A stretch of 64,000 nt of DNA from Natronosporangium hydrolyticum. Its GTDB lineage: Bacteria; Actinomycetota; Actinomycetes; Mycobacteriales; Micromonosporaceae. The notes below the pieces were generated by a model. The model was given only the letters and a program-made list of their open reading frames with translations, did not search any database and had not been told where the DNA came from. The DNA is taken from assembly GCF_016925615.1 (NCBI RefSeq), contig NZ_CP070499.1, forward strand, positions 4,526,001 to 4,590,000. The letters run 5' to 3'. Shown piece after piece: positions 56,284-64,000 of the stretch. The position numbers and the translations under genes are program-made. How positions within the stretch are numbered: the stretch's first letter is position 1; each line of letters opens with the position of its first letter.

Positions 56284-58506
56284 TCAAGCCCGGTGCAGCG
56301 TCTCCCCATCCGGGACCAAGAACAGCTCCAGCTGGTTGCCCCCAGATACGAAAAGTCCGTGGTTTTCGATCAAACCGGCGAACCGGTGCCCCTCGGTGCC
56401 AGCTACCACCGGCACCACCGCGGCGATCTCGCCGTTTACCGCGATCGCCAACGGTGTGCCGGCGGCTACCGAATCCGGCACACCGCCGTGCACCAGCGCC
56501 GGCACCAACCCGTCGGCCGGCGCGACGTCGGAGAAGGCGTCCTGATTCTCCGCGGTGATCACGACGTCGCTGTCGACCACCGGATGCTCCGAGACGGTGG
56601 TCCCGAGCAGCTCCGGCAACGGTGGCGGCGGCACCGGCGGAAAGTTGTGCGGATCTGCCAGCAACTCGTTGAAGCGGGCCGGGCCGTCGATCTCGCCGGG
56701 CGACTCCAGATCGGGGTAGAAGGTCTTGCCCGGAGTCGTCCGCTGCTCCCGTTGCCAGGAGATCCCGTCGACCTCCCACGGCACCGCCACGCCGGCCAGG
56801 TCGGCGAGGGTCGGCAACAGATCGACGTGCTTCCAGTTGCGGTCGTCGACCACGCCCTCGGTCTGCCCCGGCTCCTTGATGAACATCGGCACCCACGCCA
56901 GCTCACCGATGCCGGCGGCATCCGGCCCGAGTTGCCGGCTACCGGCCCCGTTCGGGGTAAGGCTCACGCCGTGATCGGCGGTGAGCACGAACAGCGACTC
57001 GTCGTATCGTCCGCTGTCCTGGAGCTGGTCCAGCACCTCACCCAGCAGCAGGTCGGTGTACTGAAGTTGGGCAATATAGCGTTGGTGGGCCAACCGGCCC
57101 CACCACTCGCCATCCACCGGCAGGCCAGCGACGGATTCGTACTGCATCCCGTCCGGCAGGTAGGTCCACGGGGTGTGCGGCAACAACAGGTGTAGGAAGT
57201 TCAGCCGTGGTTGCTGGGCCTCGGCCAGCTCCTCGCCGTCGAGCGCGGGCGCACCGTTCTGCTCGCTCTCCGCTTCGGCCGCCTCGTGCAGGCCGGTCAT
57301 GAAGTCGTGGAACCGCACCGGCTGGCTCGCCGCCAACGCCTGTTGGAACATGAACTCGGGCCGGTCCTCGCGGGCCGCGGCCGCCGCCCCGAGCCGGTCC
57401 GCCACCGTCGGCTCGGCGAAGTCCGCGTGCAGCTCCCGCGGCGGATCCACCGGCATGACCAGCTCCCGCAGCAGGCTGGAGCTCTCCGCGAGCGCCACCG
57501 GCAGGCCGCCCCGGGAGCTGTCGACCCGGTCGCCGCAGTGCCATGGCGGGCACAGCTCGGAGATGCTCTCGCTGGCCGAGATCTGGTAGACGTCACCCAG
57601 CAGCGTGAACATGTTATCTGGATAGACGGCGTAGTGCGGCGCCGCGTGATCGGCCGGCCACGTCCCGCTCAGCATCGACGGCAACGCGTACGGGGTCCAC
57701 CCGGCGGTGGTGGTGGCGTTGCGGTACCAGGTGGAGTCGTCGGCGAGCCGGGCGAAGTTCGGAAACGACTCGCGATCGATCGCGCCGGCTTCGTCGAAGA
57801 GGGAGACCAGCGCCAGCTCATCCAGCACGATCATGGTGATCGGCGGGTTCGGTCCGATCACCTCGGCTTCGCCACCCTCGCTGGGCCGGTTGTCCGCGAA
57901 GACCACCGCCGAGGCGGGCGAGGCGAAGGTGAACAGCAGCACGAAGACCAGCGGCCCGACCGCCGCGAACCGGAGCAGTTGCCGGGTCGCGTTCAGCAGC
58001 AGATATCCGGCGACGATCAGGCCGGTGAGCGCCGCCGCCGGCAGGAGCAGCCAGATCCCACGGATCTCGGTCAGGTGCTTCCCGATCTGGATCATGAAGA
58101 AAATGAACAGGACCGCCAGCGTGGCCACGTGCACCGACCAGCGGACCGCCGGGCTGATCAGGCCGGTCAGGGCGCCGACCCCCCACAGCACCGTCGGCGG
58201 CACCATCACCATGATCGCCACCAGCGCGACGATCTCTAGCGGGCCGACACCGTGGAAAATGAAGAAATCCGGGCTACTGCCGATAATCTCCAGCAGCGGC
58301 TGCACCACCACGAACCCGCACAGCGCAAAGATCTCCAGGTAGAGCATCGGCTCCGACCGCCACCACGGCTTCGCCGGCGGCCCCAGCGGTCGACCCGCCC
58401 GGCCTGGCGGCTTCCCGCCGGAGCTAGCTGAGTCGGAGAGCGCCGGTGCCTGCTCTTCGGGCGAGGGCACCGGCGGACGAACCCCGGTGCCCGACCCGTC
58501 AGTCAC
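56284..58506 (-). CDS. Membrane-anchored sulfatase/alkaline-phosphatase superfamily protein
   Basis: The 740-residue protein has a Pro-rich cytoplasmic start, about five to six transmembrane segments (about residues 45-215), and an extracytoplasmic phosphatase-superfamily domain. The metal site is seen in ITMIVLDELALVSLFDEAG and LTADHGVSL. The likely nucleophile is the Thr in TTAGWTPYALPSMLSG (about residue 271). This layout recalls phosphoglycerol- or phosphoethanolamine-type transferases acting on lipid or wall glycans. The GTG start overlaps the stop of the methyltransferase gene by 8 bp. The substrate is unknown. Confidence 0.85.
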   Translation of the reverse strand: MTDGSGTGVRPPVPSPEEQAPALSDSASSGGKPPGRAGRPLGPPAKPWWRSEPMLYLEIFALCGFVVVQPLLEIIGSSPDFFIFHGVGPLEIVALVAIMVMVPPTVLWGVGALTGLISPAVRWSVHVATLAVLFIFFMIQIGKHLTEIRGIWLLLPAAALTGLIVAGYLLLNATRQLLRFAAVGPLVFVLLFTFASPASAVVFADNRPSEGGEAEVIGPNPPITMIVLDELALVSLFDEAGAIDRESFPNFARLADDSTWYRNATTTAGWTPYALPSMLSGTWPADHAAPHYAVYPDNMFTLLGDVYQISASESISELCPPWHCGDRVDSSRGGLPVALAESSSLLRELVMPVDPPRELHADFAEPTVADRLGAAAAAREDRPEFMFQQALAASQPVRFHDFMTGLHEAAEAESEQNGAPALDGEELAEAQQPRLNFLHLLLPHTPWTYLPDGMQYESVAGLPVDGEWWGRLAHQRYIAQLQYTDLLLGEVLDQLQDSGRYDESLFVLTADHGVSLTPNGAGSRQLGPDAAGIGELAWVPMFIKEPGQTEGVVDDRNWKHVDLLPTLADLAGVAVPWEVDGISWQREQRTTPGKTFYPDLESPGEIDGPARFNELLADPHNFPPVPPPPLPELLGTTVSEHPVVDSDVVITAENQDAFSDVAPADGLVPALVHGGVPDSVAAGTPLAIAVNGEIAAVVPVVAGTEGHRFAGLIENHGLFVSGGNQLELFLVPDGETLHRA

Positions 58507-59938
58507 GCGGCACTCCCGTGTACAGCACGCGGGTGCCCGAGGGCAGCTCCTCCCGGCGGATGATCTCGAACCGCTCGGCGAGCAGCCGCTCGAACCCCTC
58601 GCGGTGGTAGTCCGGGAACATCCCGGCCGGCTTGTTTGCCAGCAGTTGCTGCGCCATCGGGTCGGCCGGATCGACGAACTCCACGACCACTCGCTTGCCC
58701 AGCTCGGCGAGCAGGTCCCGCACCTCCGGCAACGGCACATTGCGCCCGATCGCCAGGTGATGCACGACCGCCAGGGCGAGCACGGTGTCGGCGTTCGACC
58801 GGTCGGCGAAGGCCGCCCGTTCCCGGTTACGCCAGCCGCCGCCGGGTGACGGGTTGGCTAGATCCATCACCAGCGGCAGGATTCGCTCGGCCGGCCCGGT
58901 CTCCCCCCGCAGCTGCTCGTAAAGCCGGTCGGTTACGGCGTGGTCGCTCTCGACCGCCACCACCTGCGCGGCATGCTTCGCGGCGACCCGGGAGTAGGCG
59001 CCATCGTTCGCGCCCAGGTCGACCACGAGCTCCTGCTCGCCGGCCTCCGCCAGCGCCGCGTCCACGAAGGCGAGCTTCGCCTCCCGGTCGGCATCGGAGT
59101 AGGTACAGGTGGTGCGGTAGTCACCCCAGTGGCTCGCGGGCGGCTCCCAGGCCAGCTTGTCGACCAGCTTCTGCAGGCCACGGACGGTCGCCTTGACCAG
59201 CTCGGTGGAGAATCCGGCGGCGCGCATCTCCTGCCGCATGTCCTGGGCGCTGGTCTTCGCCGACCGGGCCTGGACCGCGTTGTGCAGGTGGACATGCTTG
59301 AACACGCCGGCCTTGAACCGCTTGCCGCCGCCCAACAGCTGCCGGATCTGCGCCGGCTCGATGCCGTCGATCTGTGACCGCAGCCACGGCTGGAACTCGA
59401 CGCCCAGGTGAGCGGTGAGCAACAGCGGGTAGAGCATGGTCTGGCAGAACTGGCGGTAGCCGGCCCACGGCTCGCCCTCGCGCAGCCGCTCAAACGACCC
59501 GATGTCGATGAAGGTGGGCCGGGGGCCGCGCCACTGGAGATTGTAGGCGGAGCCGTCCTTGGTGGTGAAGCCTTCGGCCAACGCCGCCGCCAGCACATCC
59601 AGATGACACCGCGCCGCGTCCCGCAGCATCGAGAAGGTCCACTCGTACGGGTACGAGACGAACGGGATCCGCTCGTGGCGCAGCGTGAGGTCAAAGCCGG
59701 CCGGCGCGGCGGCGGCCTCGACCTGCTCGGTGCCGACCACCGCGCCAGCGCTACTCAGCTGCGCGAAGAACACGCTCGTCGATAGCGCCCGCCAATCGTC
59801 GACGGCGGCGCCGCGCAGCCCGCGCAGCACCTGGCCATCGGCGTAGTAGACCTGGTTGGCCGGATCCCGGAAGGACGCGGGTTCGGGGCGTGTGACAGCC
59901 TCAGCCGCCGGCGAGGCCGGCTCGGAACGTACCGCCAT
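58499..59938 (-). CDS. Class I SAM-dependent methyltransferase, two-domain
   Basis: The 479-residue protein has an N-terminal region of about 300 residues (FVSYPYEWTFSMLRDAARCH and GPRPTFIDIGSFERLREGEPW). The C-terminal Rossmann domain has motif I VVDLGANDGAYSRVAAKHAA, motif II VVAVESDHAV and ALAVVHHLAIGRNVPL. The layout resembles NoeA-like nodulation/glycan methyltransferases, and the substrate is unknown. It overlaps the sulfatase-like gene by 8 bp and follows the YLDPGSGS gene after 12 bp. Confidence 0.85.
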   Translation of the reverse strand: MAVRSEPASPAAEAVTRPEPASFRDPANQVYYADGQVLRGLRGAAVDDWRALSTSVFFAQLSSAGAVVGTEQVEAAAAPAGFDLTLRHERIPFVSYPYEWTFSMLRDAARCHLDVLAAALAEGFTTKDGSAYNLQWRGPRPTFIDIGSFERLREGEPWAGYRQFCQTMLYPLLLTAHLGVEFQPWLRSQIDGIEPAQIRQLLGGGKRFKAGVFKHVHLHNAVQARSAKTSAQDMRQEMRAAGFSTELVKATVRGLQKLVDKLAWEPPASHWGDYRTTCTYSDADREAKLAFVDAALAEAGEQELVVDLGANDGAYSRVAAKHAAQVVAVESDHAVTDRLYEQLRGETGPAERILPLVMDLANPSPGGGWRNRERAAFADRSNADTVLALAVVHHLAIGRNVPLPEVRDLLAELGKRVVVEFVDPADPMAQQLLANKPAGMFPDYHREGFERLLAERFEIIRREELPSGTRVLYTGVPRD

Positions 59939-59950
59939 GGTCGTTGGCGC

Positions 59951-60205
59951 TCAGCTTTCCCGGTCGGCGCGTCCAGCGGCCTCCGCCGAAGCGGCCTGTG
60001 CCGCCGGCTCCGACCCCTCGGCCTGGGTGGTCGTCGACTCAGCCGCGGCCTGCTCGCCGGCGACCTGCTCCGGCTGCTGACGGCGGAACTTGCCGGTCAG
60101 CCGCCGCCACCACATCTTGACTGCGACCATGGCCCCTGCGAACCCCGCGACGACCGCCGCGGCGAGCATGCTTCCGCTGCCCGGATCCAGGTAAGCGAGG
60201 TACAT
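59951..60205 (-). CDS. Small YLDPGSGS single-span membrane protein
   Basis: The 84-residue protein starts MYLAYLDPGSGSMLAAAVVAG: a conserved YLDPGSGS motif leading straight into one transmembrane helix (about residues 11-31). A basic WWRRLTGKFRRQQ segment and an acidic Ala/Glu/Gln tail follow. Proteins of this type are found next to phosphodiesterase/sulfatase-superfamily genes in many bacteria. It is the first gene of the three-gene operon with the methyltransferase and sulfatase-like genes. Confidence 0.8.
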   Translation of the reverse strand: MYLAYLDPGSGSMLAAAVVAGFAGAMVAVKMWWRRLTGKFRRQQPEQVAGEQAAAESTTTQAEGSEPAAQAASAEAAGRADRES

Positions 60206-60500
60206 AAGAGGTCAACACCCTTCTGTCGTCAGCGGCGTCCCGCCGGGCGGGCGCCGCCCGACATCCTACGCAAGGTTGACGTACCCCCACGTTAACTAGT
60301 CGGATGTTCGCCCGACGACCTGTGGTAGGTCACAGACCGATTGCGATCACCCCGGCGGCCGCGGTCACCGGATGGCTACCCGGCGGCCATCAGCCAGCCA
60401 GGCTCCAGACTAGTTGCCCTGCTCCATACCCCGCTTCCGGGCGCGGCATGCACCCCGCCAGGCAGCTACCGAGCTCGATTGTCCCAGCCCACCGAGCTGG
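60206..60500. other. Intergenic region upstream of the YLDPGSGS operon
   Basis: This 295-bp gap separates the acetoacetyl-CoA synthetase stop and the YLDPGSGS gene start (both minus strand). It should contain the operon promoter. I see only a CGGGCGCCGCCCG dyad at 60249-60261 in the leader; no strong -10/-35 pair and no gene are apparent. Confidence 0.4.
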
Positions 60501-62450
60501 TCAGGGCGCCTGCTGGAAGCTCGCGAGCGACTCCGGGTTGGCCAGCGCCCCCTCGGCGGCGGCCTGGGCCACCGGCGTACCGGTAAGGATCTTCTTCACC
60601 GGCACTTCCAGCTTCTTGCCTGACAGCGTGCGGGGCACCGCTGCGACTGCGGCGATCCGGTCTGGCACGTGCCGCGGCGAGAGCGCGGTGCGCAGCGCCC
60701 GGGCGATCCGACCACGCAGCGGATCGTCCAGTTCGCAGCCGGGCGCCAACACCACGAAGAGCAGCAGCTCGTCGGCGTCCGCCTCGGTCAGGTGGACCAC
60801 CAGCGAATCGGCCACCTCCGGCAGGTCCTCCACCACCGCATAGAACTCGGCGGTGCCCAGCCGGACCCCGCCCCGGTTGAGGGTGGCGTCGGAGCGACCG
60901 GAGATCACACAGGAGCCGCGGTCGGTGATGGTGATCCAGTCACCGTGCCGCCACACCCCCGGGTACGCGTCGAAGTACGCCTCCCGGTATCGGCTGCCGT
61001 CGGCGTCGCCCCAGAACCCCACCGGCATCGAGGGCATCGGTGCGGTGATCACCAGCTCCCCCTGTTCCCCGACCACCGGCGTACCGGTCGGGTCGTACGC
61101 CTCGACCTTGGCGCCCAGGCACCGGCAGCTGATCTCGCCGCGCCACACCGGCACCAGCGGGCTGCCGCCGACGAAGCCCGTGCACAGGTCGGTCCCGCCG
61201 GAGAGCGACTGCAGCTGCACGGTTGGCGACACCGCCTCGTAGACCCAGCTGAACCCCTCCTCGGGCAGCGGCGCCCCGGTAGAGCCGAGACCACGGAGCC
61301 GGGAGAGGTCCGCCGCCTCCCGCGGCACCACGCCGGCCTTGCGGCAGGCCATCAGGTACGGCGCCGAGGTGCCGAAGTAGGTCACCCCGGCGCGCTCCAC
61401 CAACTGCCACATGGCGCCCAGATCGGGGTGGCCGGGATGGCCGTCGAAGAGCACGATGCCGGCGCCCACGGCGGGCGCCGAGACCAGGTAGTTCCACATC
61501 ATCCAGCCGGTTGTGGTGAACCAGCAGAACCGGTCGGTCGGCCCCAGATCCTGGTGCAGCGCGAGCATCTTCAGGTGCTCCAGCAGGATGCCGCCGTGCC
61601 CGTGCACGATCGGCTTAGGCAGCCCAGTGGTGCCGGAAGAGTAGAGCACGTAGAGCGGATGATCGAACGGCAGCGGGGCGAAGCGCAACGGCTCGTCGGT
61701 CGCCGCGGCCAGCTCCGACCAGCTCAGGTCGGCGCCGCCGGCGGCCGGGTCGAGGTAGGGCAGCAGCACGGTGTGGCGCAGCGTGGGCAGCGCCGCCCGG
61801 ATCTCGGCCACCTCGCCGCGCCGGTCCACCGGTTTCTCCCCGTACCGGTAGCCGTCGACCGCCACCAGTACCGACGGTTCGATCTGCCGCCACCGGTCGA
61901 TCACGCTGCGGGTGCCGAACTCAGGTGCGCAGGACGAGAAGATCGCGCCGAGGCTGGCGGTGGCGAGCAGTAGCACGAAGGTCTCGGGCAGGTTGGGGGC
62001 GTACGCCACCACCCGGTCTCCGCTGCCCACCCCGAGCCGACGCAGCCCGGCCGCCACCCGTCGCACCTGGTCGCGCAGCTCGGCGGCGGTCAGGGTCACC
62101 GGCTCGACGGCCGGGTCACGGGTCTGGGACCAGCTGTGCACAATCGGGTCCTGGTCGGCCACCCCGGGCATTCGTAGTACCTGCTCGGCGTAGTTGACCG
62201 ACGCCTCCGGGAACCATCGCGCCGCTGGCGCGTCGGCGCCGGTGATGACCGGACCAGGGTCGTCACCGATCGCGAAATACTCCCAGATCGACCCCCAAAA
62301 ACCGACCAAATCGGTCACCGACCATCGCCACAACGCCTGATAATCGGCGAACTCCAGCCCTCGCCGGCCGGCCAGCCAGCTCAGATAGTCGCCGATCCGG
62401 GTGGTCTGCCGAATCTCGTCGGGCGGCGCCCACAGCACTGGGGGTGTCAT
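60501..62450 (-). CDS. Acetoacetate--CoA ligase
   Basis: The 649-residue AMP-forming ligase begins WAPPDEIRQTTRIGDYLSWL, the acetoacetyl-CoA synthetase N terminus. The adenylation P-loop is LYVLYSSGTTGLPKPIVHGHG, and the later motifs WFTTTGWMMWNYLVS and ISGRSDATLNRGGVRLGTAEF follow. It would activate acetoacetate for ketone-body or polyhydroxybutyrate use, or for isoprenoid and fatty acid precursors. The ATG at 62450 is the conserved start; the open frame extends upstream without similarity. It diverges from the membrane-protein gene across a 52-bp gap. Confidence 0.93.
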   Translation of the reverse strand: MTPPVLWAPPDEIRQTTRIGDYLSWLAGRRGLEFADYQALWRWSVTDLVGFWGSIWEYFAIGDDPGPVITGADAPAARWFPEASVNYAEQVLRMPGVADQDPIVHSWSQTRDPAVEPVTLTAAELRDQVRRVAAGLRRLGVGSGDRVVAYAPNLPETFVLLLATASLGAIFSSCAPEFGTRSVIDRWRQIEPSVLVAVDGYRYGEKPVDRRGEVAEIRAALPTLRHTVLLPYLDPAAGGADLSWSELAAATDEPLRFAPLPFDHPLYVLYSSGTTGLPKPIVHGHGGILLEHLKMLALHQDLGPTDRFCWFTTTGWMMWNYLVSAPAVGAGIVLFDGHPGHPDLGAMWQLVERAGVTYFGTSAPYLMACRKAGVVPREAADLSRLRGLGSTGAPLPEEGFSWVYEAVSPTVQLQSLSGGTDLCTGFVGGSPLVPVWRGEISCRCLGAKVEAYDPTGTPVVGEQGELVITAPMPSMPVGFWGDADGSRYREAYFDAYPGVWRHGDWITITDRGSCVISGRSDATLNRGGVRLGTAEFYAVVEDLPEVADSLVVHLTEADADELLLFVVLAPGCELDDPLRGRIARALRTALSPRHVPDRIAAVAAVPRTLSGKKLEVPVKKILTGTPVAQAAAEGALANPESLASFQQAP

Positions 62451-62502
62451 ACCGCCATCTTGCCGCACCCCAGCGCACACCCTCACGGGGTACGGTGCTG
62501 GC

Positions 62503-63168
62503 ATGCGTCATCTGTGGAGCCTGCTCGCCGGCCTGGTCGCCGCACCGCTGGCCTGGTTACTGATCGCCACCGGGCAACACCGCAGTCAGGCGGTGATCGC
62601 CGACTGGGAGCAGACTGGGGCGTTCCACACCGGCCACCTGATCGGTCCGCTGATCTTTCTGGCCGTGGCCGGGCTGATGCTCGGTGTGCTCGGGACGTTG
62701 CGCTGGTCGCCCGCCGGCCCGGTCGCCGCCGGGGTGCTGTTGGTCCTGCCAACGATCTTCATGGTCGCCAACCCGTTCAACACTCTCGACGCACTCTCAT
62801 ACCCGCAGCAGCGGCGCTTCCTGTGGCAGGATTTCGAACCGTGGCTGCCGGTCGCGAACGGCACGCTACTCGTCCTCGGGACGCTGCTACTGGTGGCGAT
62901 GGTCAGCCTGCAGCGGTGGCGCCGCTGGCCGGTGGCGCTGGCGCCGCTACCGGCCGCCAGCGACGACGAGGTGGTCGCCGGGGTGACCGAACTCACCAGC
63001 GAACGCTCGGACCGTAAGCCGATGAGCGACGATGAGATCCTCGCCGCGGCGGCGGCGATGGACGACCAGCCAACCGAGCCGGCGGCTCCGACGACGCCAC
63101 AGACGCCGCAGACGCCGCCAGCCGACGAGGGCCCGACCGAGGAACAACCGCGGCCACCCGCTTCGTAG
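62503..63168 (+). CDS. Small membrane protein with acidic Pro/Thr tail
   Basis: The 221-residue protein has four transmembrane segments: LWSLLAGLVAAPLAWLLIAT; LIGPLIFLAVAGLMLGVLGT; PVAAGVLLVLPTIFMVANP; NGTLLVLGTLLLVAMVSLQ. A roughly 70-residue cytoplasmic tail has a DDEILAAAAAMDDQP segment and PQTPQTPP-like repeats. I recognise no family. A hairpin (CCGGAGG/CCTCCGG, about 63172-63206) follows the stop. Confidence 0.8.
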   Translation: MRHLWSLLAGLVAAPLAWLLIATGQHRSQAVIADWEQTGAFHTGHLIGPLIFLAVAGLMLGVLGTLRWSPAGPVAAGVLLVLPTIFMVANPFNTLDALSYPQQRRFLWQDFEPWLPVANGTLLVLGTLLLVAMVSLQRWRRWPVALAPLPAASDDEVVAGVTELTSERSDRKPMSDDEILAAAAAMDDQPTEPAAPTTPQTPQTPPADEGPTEEQPRPPAS

Positions 63169-63357
63169 CCACCGGAGGTCATTGCAGAAACCCTCCGGCG
63201 ACCAGGAATTGAACGCCCGGGAACGGGGAACTAACCTTGCCGGCTCTGGTTGATCCCCAACGATACGAGTGCGAAGATACCGCCCGGCCTTCCGGCCGGT
63301 CCACGTAAGCTGAAGTTGTCAGCGGCGTTGCCGCCTGCTGTTACCGGAGTGACTCTC

Positions 63358-64000
63358 GTGACGATGCCGTTCTCCACCACCCCCGCACCGTTCTCGCCTA
63401 CCGCCACCCCGGAGGCGGTGACGCCGCCGTCGGGGGCGCCGAAACCTCGGCTGACCTTCGTCGGCTGCGGTTACCTCGGGGCCACCTACGCGATCTGCTT
63501 CGCCGAGCTCGGCTACGAGGTGCTCGGCATCGACGTCGACTCCGACAAGATCGCCAAGCTCTCCGGCGGCGAGGTGCCATTCCACGAGCCCGGCCTCGAC
63601 GAGTTGCTGCGCAGCAACCTCGCCGCGGGTCGGCTCGCGTTCACCACCAGCTTCAACGAGGCCGCCGAGTTCGGCGACGTCCACTTCATCTGCGTCGGCA
63701 CCCCGCAGCGCAACGATGGCATGAGCGCCGACCTCAGCTACGTCGAGCAGGCGGTGAGCAAGCTCGCCGCGGCGCTGCCCCGCAAGGCGCTGATCGTCGG
63801 CAAGTCCACCGTGCCCGCCGGCACCGCGACCTGGGTGCAACAGCTGGTCGCCAAGCACGCCGACCCCGACCTGGCGGTGGAGGTGGCGTGGAGCCCCGAG
63901 TTCCTCCAGGAAGGCCACGCGATGGAGGACGTGCTGCGGCCCAACCGGCTGGTGCTGGCGTACCAGTCCGCCTGGGCCGGCGGGATGCTCTACGCCGCCC
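63358..64000 (+). CDS. UDP-glucose 6-dehydrogenase (partial, 3' end outside window)
   Basis: The first 214 residues have a disordered N-terminal extension. The NAD-binding fold of the UDP-glucose/GDP-mannose dehydrogenase family follows: LTFVGCGYLGATYAICFAEL, VGTPQRNDGMSADLSYVEQA, STVPAGTATW and SPEFLQEGHAMEDVLRPNRL. It oxidises UDP-glucose to UDP-glucuronate for glycan synthesis; the active-site cysteine domain lies beyond the window. I chose the GTG at 63358 because GGAG is nine bases upstream; a GTG at 63349 and an ATG at 63364 are also in frame. Confidence 0.9.
   Translation, partial: MTMPFSTTPAPFSPTATPEAVTPPSGAPKPRLTFVGCGYLGATYAICFAELGYEVLGIDVDSDKIAKLSGGEVPFHEPGLDELLRSNLAAGRLAFTTSFNEAAEFGDVHFICVGTPQRNDGMSADLSYVEQAVSKLAAALPRKALIVGKSTVPAGTATWVQQLVAKHADPDLAVEVAWSPEFLQEGHAMEDVLRPNRLVLAYQSAWAGGMLYAA

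Overview
The window is 64 kb of GC-rich (about 70%) chromosome from an actinobacterium, most likely of the Micromonosporaceae or a close relative. The evidence is strong G/C third-position codon use, frequent GTG starts, WhiB and MtrAB regulators, F420 biosynthesis genes, and a gene order that closely follows the Mycobacterium tuberculosis block Rv3235-Rv3265c (Rv3235-like, secA, hpf, comF, lpqB, mtrB, mtrA, sahH, manA, SIS isomerase, manB, DUF3499, metallopeptidase-like, whiB2, fbiA, fbiB, manC, glycosyltransferase). I see no tRNA, rRNA, CRISPR array, insertion sequence or prophage. The taxonomic call is an inference from gene content.

Layout. 1-338 is the 5' part of ychF. 404-2330 is an AbiE-like (type IV toxin-antitoxin-like) pair whose toxin reading frame is split, with a strong inverted repeat upstream. 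2414-4365 is a two-gene alkylation-repair operon (Ada-AlkA fusion plus ogt). 4459-8136 is a cluster of unrecognised exported or secretion-type proteins (861-aa protein, lipoprotein, EspC-like small protein). 8192-19532 is mostly core or hypothetical: rmuC, two glycosyltransferases, a YbjQ-like protein, ispH, xseA without xseB, pruA and a multi-spanning membrane protein. 19659-29324 is the conserved cell-envelope block: Rv3235-like, secA, hpf, comF, lpqB, mtrB, mtrA. 29500-37518 holds an ABC exporter and a complete peptide/solute ABC importer operon (binding protein, two permeases, two ATPases).

37800-53833 contains sahH, then the GDP-mannose genes (manA, SIS isomerase, Trm112-like, manB, and further on manC plus a mannosyltransferase-like GT4). 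These are interleaved with whiB2 and the F420 genes fbiC, fbiA and fbiB. The window ends with a TIGR03089 protein, a secreted GH6 cellulase with a CBM2 and a CebR-type operator, and a three-gene module (YLDPGSGS membrane peptide, methyltransferase, membrane sulfatase-superfamily protein). After these come acetoacetyl-CoA synthetase, a small membrane protein and the start of UDP-glucose 6-dehydrogenase.

Non-coding signals include a modular palindromic repeat present at two convergent gene junctions (16088-16142 and 54705-54771), a 23-bp inverted repeat at 31355-31433, a 19-bp intercistronic hairpin between the binding-protein and permease genes (35675-35716), a terminator-like hairpin after sahH, and a long structured region upstream of sahH. 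The least explained items are the split AbiE toxin, the 4.4-8.1 kb secretion-type cluster, the palindromic repeat family, the YLDPGSGS/methyltransferase/sulfatase module, and a 58-codon gene coupled to the DUF3499 gene.
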